Origin: Myxococcota bacterium
Lineage (GTDB): Bacteria; Myxococcota_A; Polyangia; JAAYKL01
Direction of reading: 5' to 3'
NCBI GenBank assembly: GCA_028278265.1
Contig: JANQET010000398.1
Span: 1 to 41,769, forward strand
Length of the DNA: 41,769 nucleotides
This document shows positions 38,981-41,769 of the stretch, piece by piece. The position numbers and the translations under genes were made by a program. A model generated the notes under the pieces. The model was not told the DNA's origin and did no database searches. It saw nothing but the letters and a program-made list of their open reading frames with translations. Position 1 is the stretch's first letter, and every line of letters starts with the position of its first letter.

Positions 38981-40245
38981 TGCTGCACCGGGAACGAGAG
39001 CCGGATTCCGGTCAGTTGGATATCTCCGCTTTTTTGCGGGCCTGTGTCGATCACGAGATTCTGCCCGGCGACAAAGCGCAGATCGTGACCCAGTTCTGTT
39101 TGGAGCACGATGTCGGCGTGCGCCAGGCGATGATCGATTTGGGGATGATCGACGATGCCGCCGCGCTGGAGTGCGTCTCCTCGATGGTCGCCGCAGATGA
39201 TCGCTATCAAAACCTGGTGCTGAATCGGCCGATCGACTCGACATTGACCTTCGAGTCATTTGTTTACAACAACATTCGATCCAATCCGGCCAGTCTGATC
39301 CGCAATCTGATTGAAAATCACCGGGTCGCGGATTGTTTTCCCCTCTATGTCTACGGAGGGGTCGGCGGGGGCAAGACCCACTTCCTCCATGCCATCGCCA
39401 ACGCCCTGCCCGCAGACCGGGTGACCGTGGTCAATGCGCTCGATTTGGGTGCCGAGGTCGAGCGGGCCAAGCGGCTGCAGATGCGGGCCGAATTGTGGCG
39501 CTCCCTCGGGGGGCTGAAGACACTGTTGATCGACGATATTCAGGCGTGCGCAGAGGAGCGACAGCTGCAGATAGAACTGCTTGGGTTGGTGGACTTTCTG
39601 ATCAGCCGGCAGTGTCATCTCGTGTTTAGTGGTCCGCTGCCTCCTGCCGAGCTGCCGTTGGATGATCGTCTGGCCTCGAGAATTTCAAGTGGCCTGGTGA
39701 TCCCGCTGCCGACGGCCCAGCAGGGGGAGAAACAGATCATCGTGCACCATCTCAACGGCACGGATGCCCTGTCCAGTGAGATGATTGACAATCTGGTCAG
39801 CCGCTCGACCGGTGACATTCGCCTGCTCAAGGGCGAAGCTCAGCAGATGATCGCCTTGGGAGGTGGGGGCTTCGGGGGGGGATCTGACGCAGCGGAAATT
39901 CACGGGACCGGGCGGTTCCCCACGTCGGCAATACCAGCCGCCGGCCCGTCCGGGGTGGATGAAATGCCCCGGTCGGAGGCGTCGCGCAAACGGGCAATAA
40001 CAGAGGTTGACCTGCTCAAGGAATCGCGGGTCGCTCCCAATCGGGCGTTTCGGTTCAAGGAGATGTTGGACTCTGCCGAAAACGAGGAGGAACAGGCGCT
40101 GGCCTTGCAAATCGCCCTCGGCGAGCGGCTGCGGGAGATGAAAGAGAAACGGGCCGATGCAGAGGTCATCGAGAAACTGGAAAGCGCGCTGGAATTGATT
40201 CGCGACGGGCGCATCGAGGAGGCGATGAAGAACAGCGTCCTGTGA
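38980..40245 (+). CDS. DnaA-type AAA+ ATPase lacking the DNA-binding domain
   Basis: A 421-residue ATPase with GTG start. Residues of about 12-78 form a helical domain that faintly resembles a GspE-N-like fold. The AAA+ core (about 88-295) is plainly DnaA/Hda-like: LTFESFV, Walker A YGGVGGGKTHFLHA (125-138), Walker B TLLIDDIQ (181-188), sensor-1 region HLVFSGPLPPAEL, box VII DDRLASRISSG with a candidate arginine finger (Arg234), and sensor 2 TGDIRLLKG (Arg281). After residue 300 a Gly/Pro linker leads to a charged coiled-coil-like tail (EEQALALQIALGERLREMKEKR) instead of the DnaA domain IV helix-turn-helix. It is therefore not a replication initiator; an ATP-driven switch or assembly factor for the neighbours is inferred. 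Confidence 0.85.
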   Translation: MLHREREPDSGQLDISAFLRACVDHEILPGDKAQIVTQFCLEHDVGVRQAMIDLGMIDDAAALECVSSMVAADDRYQNLVLNRPIDSTLTFESFVYNNIRSNPASLIRNLIENHRVADCFPLYVYGGVGGGKTHFLHAIANALPADRVTVVNALDLGAEVERAKRLQMRAELWRSLGGLKTLLIDDIQACAEERQLQIELLGLVDFLISRQCHLVFSGPLPPAELPLDDRLASRISSGLVIPLPTAQQGEKQIIVHHLNGTDALSSEMIDNLVSRSTGDIRLLKGEAQQMIALGGGGFGGGSDAAEIHGTGRFPTSAIPAAGPSGVDEMPRSEASRKRAITEVDLLKESRVAPNRAFRFKEMLDSAENEEEQALALQIALGERLREMKEKRADAEVIEKLESALELIRDGRIEEAMKNSVL

Positions 40246-40325
40246 ACGGGCGAAGATATTGTTTTGAACAACGATTGGCGCAGGGAGAAGCGCTCTTTCG
40301 GTTGAGGGAGAAAGGAAAGGAATGA

Positions 40326-40676
40326 ATGATGGATAGGACCAAAGGCATTTTGAAAGATCTCAATTCGGCGCAGGGGATTCACCAGACCTTGGTTGTCGGC
40401 CGGGACGGATTCGTCATCGAAAACGTCGGCGACATGGATGCGGAATCGGTCGGCGCGGTGATCTCCACGGCTATAGGTGCGGTCGAGGCGATGGGGCGGG
40501 ATTGTTCCCAAGGGGGGTTGTTCGAGGTGATGGCCGAGTACAACGAGGGAGTGATCATCGCCGCACCGGTGGGTGAAGACGCGGTGTTGGGGGTTGTCGC
40601 GGACAGCAGCGCCAATCTGGGCGGAATTCGCCACGCGGTAAAAAAGAACTTGCGCGAGCTTCAAAGGACGCTTTAA
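40326..40676 (+). CDS. Roadblock/LC7-domain protein
   Basis: A 116-residue single roadblock/LC7 domain (KGILKDLNSAQGIHQTLVVG, GFVIENVGDMDAESVGAVIS, NEGVIIAAPVGEDAVLGVVAD, GGIRHAVKKNLRELQRTL). This is the size of MglB and similar GTPase regulators. Two adjacent in-frame ATGs (40326, 40329) follow the purine-rich AAAGGAAAGG. A further ATG at 40322 opens only a four-codon frame. It lies 80 bp after the ATPase gene and is the second roadblock in the set, a candidate alternative partner for the GTPase. Confidence 0.88.
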   Translation: MMDRTKGILKDLNSAQGIHQTLVVGRDGFVIENVGDMDAESVGAVISTAIGAVEAMGRDCSQGGLFEVMAEYNEGVIIAAPVGEDAVLGVVADSSANLGGIRHAVKKNLRELQRTL

Positions 40677-40720
40677 TATCATGAAAACCGGGGGGATAGT
40701 TGGTTTATAGACGAGATGTA

Positions 40721-40748
40721 GACAACGCAGATCATTGCGTCTGTTGTC
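40721..40748 (+). other. Imperfect hairpin before the last signalling gene
   Basis: GACAAC (40721-40726) pairs with GTTGTC (40743-40748), and GCA inside pairs with TGC after a four-base bulge. It lies in the 141-bp gap between the roadblock gene and the last receiver gene. No T-run follows; a regulatory site or an RNA stem are both possible. Confidence 0.35.
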
Positions 40749-40817
40749 GCATTTTCGGCGTCTGAACCTGCCCGAACAGTTCCCTCCGATAAAAGCACGG
40801 GGTTGAAGCACGAGGCA

Positions 40818-41648
40818 ATGGACTCGGTGGAACAGAAAAGGCGCGTACTGCTCGTCGACGATGCGGTCGAGCAAATTCGCGACTTGGCCCATTGCCTGTC
40901 CCAAGCCGGCTTCACGGTATTGACCTGCACCGATGGCGAAGAGGCGATTGCCGCCATGGAAGGGATGCCGTTCGACGCCGTCGTCTCCGATATTCAAATG
41001 CCCAATGTCAACGGTTTGGCCGTGTTCGAATGGACCAGTGAAAATCGCCCGCAAACGCGAATCATCGCGATGACTGCTTACGATTCGCCGGTAATGTACG
41101 CCGCCGCGATAAACAAAGGAGCAATCGTGTATCTGGAAAAACCCGTAGATCCCAAGCTGCTGATTGAAGTCCTCAACACCGAGCCGATGGACCGACAGCC
41201 CAAGGACGACTTGCTCGCCTCGTGTCTCGAGGCGGTAAATGACAACAAGGGGGGAGAAGTGGTTGTCCGATCCGGAGAGCAGGTGGGGCGTATTCTGTTC
41301 AACGGAGGGCAGGTGGTTTGGACCACGCTTGCTTCGAGCTCCCAGTCGTTCGTCGAGCATCTCGCCTCGCGGACCGGCCAGGAAGTGGATTCGATCACTG
41401 AGATTTTCAGGGAGTGTCGCCAAACCGGGCACAACTTCATCAACCGCCTGGTCGACCGGGGAACCGACAAAGACCTGCTGCAGACCCTGCTCTTCGAGTG
41501 GGTGGTCACCTGTGTCGTCGAGATGTCGATGTGGCCCCAACGGCAATCGATGTACATCCCGAACAAGCGACCCTTCAAAGGGGACGTGACCTTCGATCTG
41601 TCGCAGATTCTCAGTGCGGCGCGACTGGGCACCGGCGCGGTGGCTTAG
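40818..41648 (+). CDS. Receiver-DUF4388 response regulator (second copy type)
   Basis: A 276-residue protein. Receiver 8-118 with Asp14/Asp15, phospho-acceptor Asp58 (VVSDIQMPN), Thr86 and Lys108 (YLEKPVDP), all intact. The C-terminal part (about 130-260: GGEVVVRSGEQVGRILFNGG, then QVVWTTLASSSQSFVEHLAS, LLQTLLFEWVVTCVVEMSMW) fits DUF4388. It is a diverged paralogue of the protein at 36409, sharing DIQMP..NGL, RI.AMTA and the GAI.YLEKP.DP core. GAGG is close to the ATG at 40818; a TTG at 40803 is also in frame. It ends the co-directional run. Confidence 0.88.
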   Translation: MDSVEQKRRVLLVDDAVEQIRDLAHCLSQAGFTVLTCTDGEEAIAAMEGMPFDAVVSDIQMPNVNGLAVFEWTSENRPQTRIIAMTAYDSPVMYAAAINKGAIVYLEKPVDPKLLIEVLNTEPMDRQPKDDLLASCLEAVNDNKGGEVVVRSGEQVGRILFNGGQVVWTTLASSSQSFVEHLASRTGQEVDSITEIFRECRQTGHNFINRLVDRGTDKDLLQTLLFEWVVTCVVEMSMWPQRQSMYIPNKRPFKGDVTFDLSQILSAARLGTGAVA

Positions 41649-41689
41649 TTTCGCGATTCACCTCCGCCGGGGACCTCATCGCTTGTGAG

Positions 41690-41726
41690 ACCTCACCCCT
41701 AGCCCCTCTCCATCAGGGAGGGTGTT
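41690..41726. repeat. Dispersed-type GC-rich element at the window's end
   Basis: CCTCACCCCTAGCCCCTCTC followed by CATCAGGGAGGGTG forms an imperfect hairpin (CCCTCTCC with GGGAGGG). It resembles a common intergenic repeat of many bacteria and the start of this window (GGGAGGGTGAGG). It lies 41 bases past the stop of the last signalling gene. Confidence 0.6.
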
Positions 41727-41769
41727 GTAAAAGGAAAAAATGGATTTCCAAAACGTAGGGCCGGGCTTT

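Noticed and set aside
38980-40245. Replication initiator dnaA and a nearby origin
   Set aside because: The DNA-binding domain IV is missing and the neighbours are signalling genes; I saw no cluster of DnaA boxes, only a single near-match (TGTGGATAG, about 5407-5415) far away.
39900-41546. Long minus-strand frame of 548 codons
   Set aside because: It lies opposite three well-supported genes (ATPase tail, roadblock, receiver-DUF4388); its composition is that of a high-GC shadow and it shows no domain.

Overview
This is a GC-rich, gene-dense window from a bacterium that most resembles the Myxococcota / former Deltaproteobacteria. The pointers are a tail-specific protease of the MXAN_5808 type, an AgmX-type protein, an MglB/MglA pair, several DUF4388 proteins, a CxxxY-type CcmE, and lipoproteins with Asp-Thr repeats and lamin-tail-like domains. 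BamA, an OmpH chaperone and many lipoboxes show a diderm envelope. The assignment rests on recognised protein families, not on a phylogenetic marker.

Layout. 0.1-5.2 kb: a CapA-family protein and a membrane Ser/Thr kinase (minus), a small secreted protein (plus), and a polytopic membrane protein with C-terminal TPRs (minus). 5.5-11.2 kb: a START-like secreted protein (plus), then gdhA, ompH/skp and bamA (minus). 11.3-15.6 kb: a compact minus-strand cluster of a GspE-N/receiver/TPR protein, a zinc-ribbon/GYF/AgmX-type protein, and FliQ and FliR export-gate proteins without the rest of a type III apparatus. 15.9-20.9 kb: envelope proteins and a 996-residue S41 protease (minus). 21.1 kb: tRNA-Leu(UAG). 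21.3-24.3 kb: two lipoproteins, ccmE and a DUF507 protein (plus). 24.4-28.0 kb: a 1214-residue lipoprotein (minus). 28.1-30.0 kb: a zinc-ribbon protein, yicC and gmk (plus). 30.0-33.9 kb: a MATE transporter and three envelope proteins (minus). 34.0-35.2 kb: ccmC, a small membrane protein and a CcmD-like protein (plus).

The most interesting part is 35.2-41.7 kb. A long intergenic region carries dispersed and tandem repeats, then three related palindromes, then a near-consensus sigma-54 promoter. It precedes eight co-directional genes: a receiver protein, a receiver-DUF4388 protein, an MglB-like roadblock protein, an MglA-like GTPase, a DUF4388-plus-roadblock-like protein, a DnaA-type AAA+ ATPase lacking the DNA-binding domain, a second roadblock protein, and a second receiver-DUF4388 protein. 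No kinase, flagellar or gliding-motor gene lies beside them. I read this as a candidate signalling or cell-polarity module in which phosphorylation, a small GTPase switch and a DnaA-like ATPase are combined. Each family is recognisable; the joint function is inferred.

Other structure includes an in-frame coding-like extension after the gdhA stop codon, a duplicated 3' end of yicC, a duplicated 5' end of the tRNA, and palindromic elements of a dispersed type, one of which lies inside the start of a gene.
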